From: Bog-756 sp036553725
GTDB lineage: Bacteria; Actinomycetota; Acidimicrobiia; Acidimicrobiales; RAAP-2
Assembly (NCBI GenBank): GCA_036553725.1
Contig: DATBOO010000193.1
Span: forward strand, 1-41,447
Length of the DNA stretch: 41,447 bases
Reading direction: 5' to 3'
A program made the position numbers and the translations under genes. The notes under the pieces were generated by a model. The model ran no database searches. It worked only from the letters and a program-made list of their open reading frames with translations, and was not told the origin of the DNA. Positions 41,084 through 41,447 of the stretch are shown here, in pieces; position 1 is the stretch's first letter; each line of letters opens with the position of its first letter.

Positions 41084-41447
41084 TCATGGGTCCGGCGGAG
41101 TGGCGTAGTCCCAGACGAGGTGGGAATCCTCGTTCGCCTCGAGCAAGAGGTTGGCCGGCACCTTTTTGTCGATATGGCCGATCAGGCCGCTGTAGACGCC
41201 GTAGCCGACGAGTTGCTGCAGCCGGAGCGAGAACTGGCGAACGGTGGTCAGAGGCAGGCCCAGCTGCTGGTTCTCCTGCTGGCGGATGTAGCCCGCGCAG
41301 TAGTTCATGGCGATCCCTACTCGGCGCCGCTGGGTCGTGTTCGCCCCTCCGCCGTGCCAGAGGCTGCCGTGCCACACCAGCACGCTGCCCTTCGGCATCT
41401 CCGCCGCGACCGAGTCGTACGGGGCGCCGTAGTCGGGCGAGCGGTCA
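41084..41447 (-). CDS. Phytanoyl-CoA dioxygenase (PhyH) family protein, C-terminal fragment
   Basis: The right edge cuts this gene, leaving about 120 C-terminal residues. The segment GSVLVWHGSLWHGGGANTT followed by QRRRVGIAMNYCAGYIRQQENQ is the C-terminal half of the Fe(II)/2-oxoglutarate double-stranded helix. The distal iron-binding His is in WHGGG and a 2-oxoglutarate-binding Arg in the RRR run. The HxD half lies outside the window. The family hydroxylates lipids, antibiotics or small metabolites; the substrate is unknown. It ends 65 bp from tRNA-Cys. Confidence 0.82.
   Translation of the reverse strand, partial: DRSPDYGAPYDSVAAEMPKGSVLVWHGSLWHGGGANTTQRRRVGIAMNYCAGYIRQQENQQLGLPLTTVRQFSLRLQQLVGYGVYSGLIGHIDKKVPANLLLEANEDSHLVWDYATPPDP

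Overview
The window looks like chromosomal DNA of a high-GC actinobacterium, probably of the class Acidimicrobiia. The reasons are strong G/C bias at third codon positions, frequent GTG and TTG starts, a mec-cysO-cysM / metallo-beta-lactamase-fold / rph / rdgB block in the same order as in mycobacteria, a maleylpyruvate-isomerase-type (mycothiol-linked) protein, and GYW..ASDGG.FSFGDA repeat proteins that I associate with Acidimicrobiia. The genus assignment is inference. I found no insertion sequence, CRISPR array, phage module or recognisable transcription factor.

Region 1 (1-11.6 kb): a cut GNAT acetyltransferase, a quinone-oxidoreductase-like MDR protein and a GGDEF-EAL protein. Next comes a minus-strand run of a DHA2-type MFS transporter, a sphingosine-1-phosphate-lyase-like PLP enzyme and an FGGY sugar kinase. 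Last is a secreted NlpC/P60 hydrolase with 42-residue repeats, followed on the same strand by a membrane PAS-GGDEF-EAL protein. Region 2 (11.8-21 kb): lipid and carbonyl metabolism (HSL esterase, SDR and SRPBCC as a likely operon; an RhlG-like SDR divergent from an acyl-CoA dehydrogenase), DUF2630, two alpha/beta hydrolases (one a lipoprotein) and formate-tetrahydrofolate ligase. Region 3 (21.2-26.9 kb): two tandem secreted beta-propeller-like lipoproteins behind a good promoter with an overlapping inverted repeat, an SDR, a cysteine-containing lipoprotein and a DinB/MPI-like protein.

Region 4 (27.0-28.9 kb) looks damaged. An unidentified gene is broken by two frameshifts, then comes an intact GNAT gene, then a PNPOx-family gene with an in-frame TGA where Trp is expected, then an orphan coding-like fragment next to the 3' end of ssrA. 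Region 5 (28.9-34.7 kb) is core genome. tmRNA and smpB handle ribosome rescue. Divergent from smpB is a sulfur-carrier cysteine route: Mec JAMM peptidase, CysO carrier and CysM synthase. CysO carries a 10-residue tail after its GG, so Mec may also be a maturation protease. After it come the Rv1339-like MBL protein, RNase PH, the RdgB NTP pyrophosphatase and a DUF4190 membrane protein. Region 6 (34.7-41.4 kb): DUF4388 protein, L,D-transpeptidase, GlnD, a one-helix membrane protein, a group-4 glycosyltransferase, tRNA-Cys(GCA) and a cut PhyH dioxygenase.

The most promising candidates for something undescribed are the transporter / S1P-lyase-like / FGGY-kinase run (possible phosphorylate-then-cleave catabolism of an amino-polyol or sphingoid-like compound) and the CysO precursor tail. 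All protein identities come from motif reading; no database search was run.
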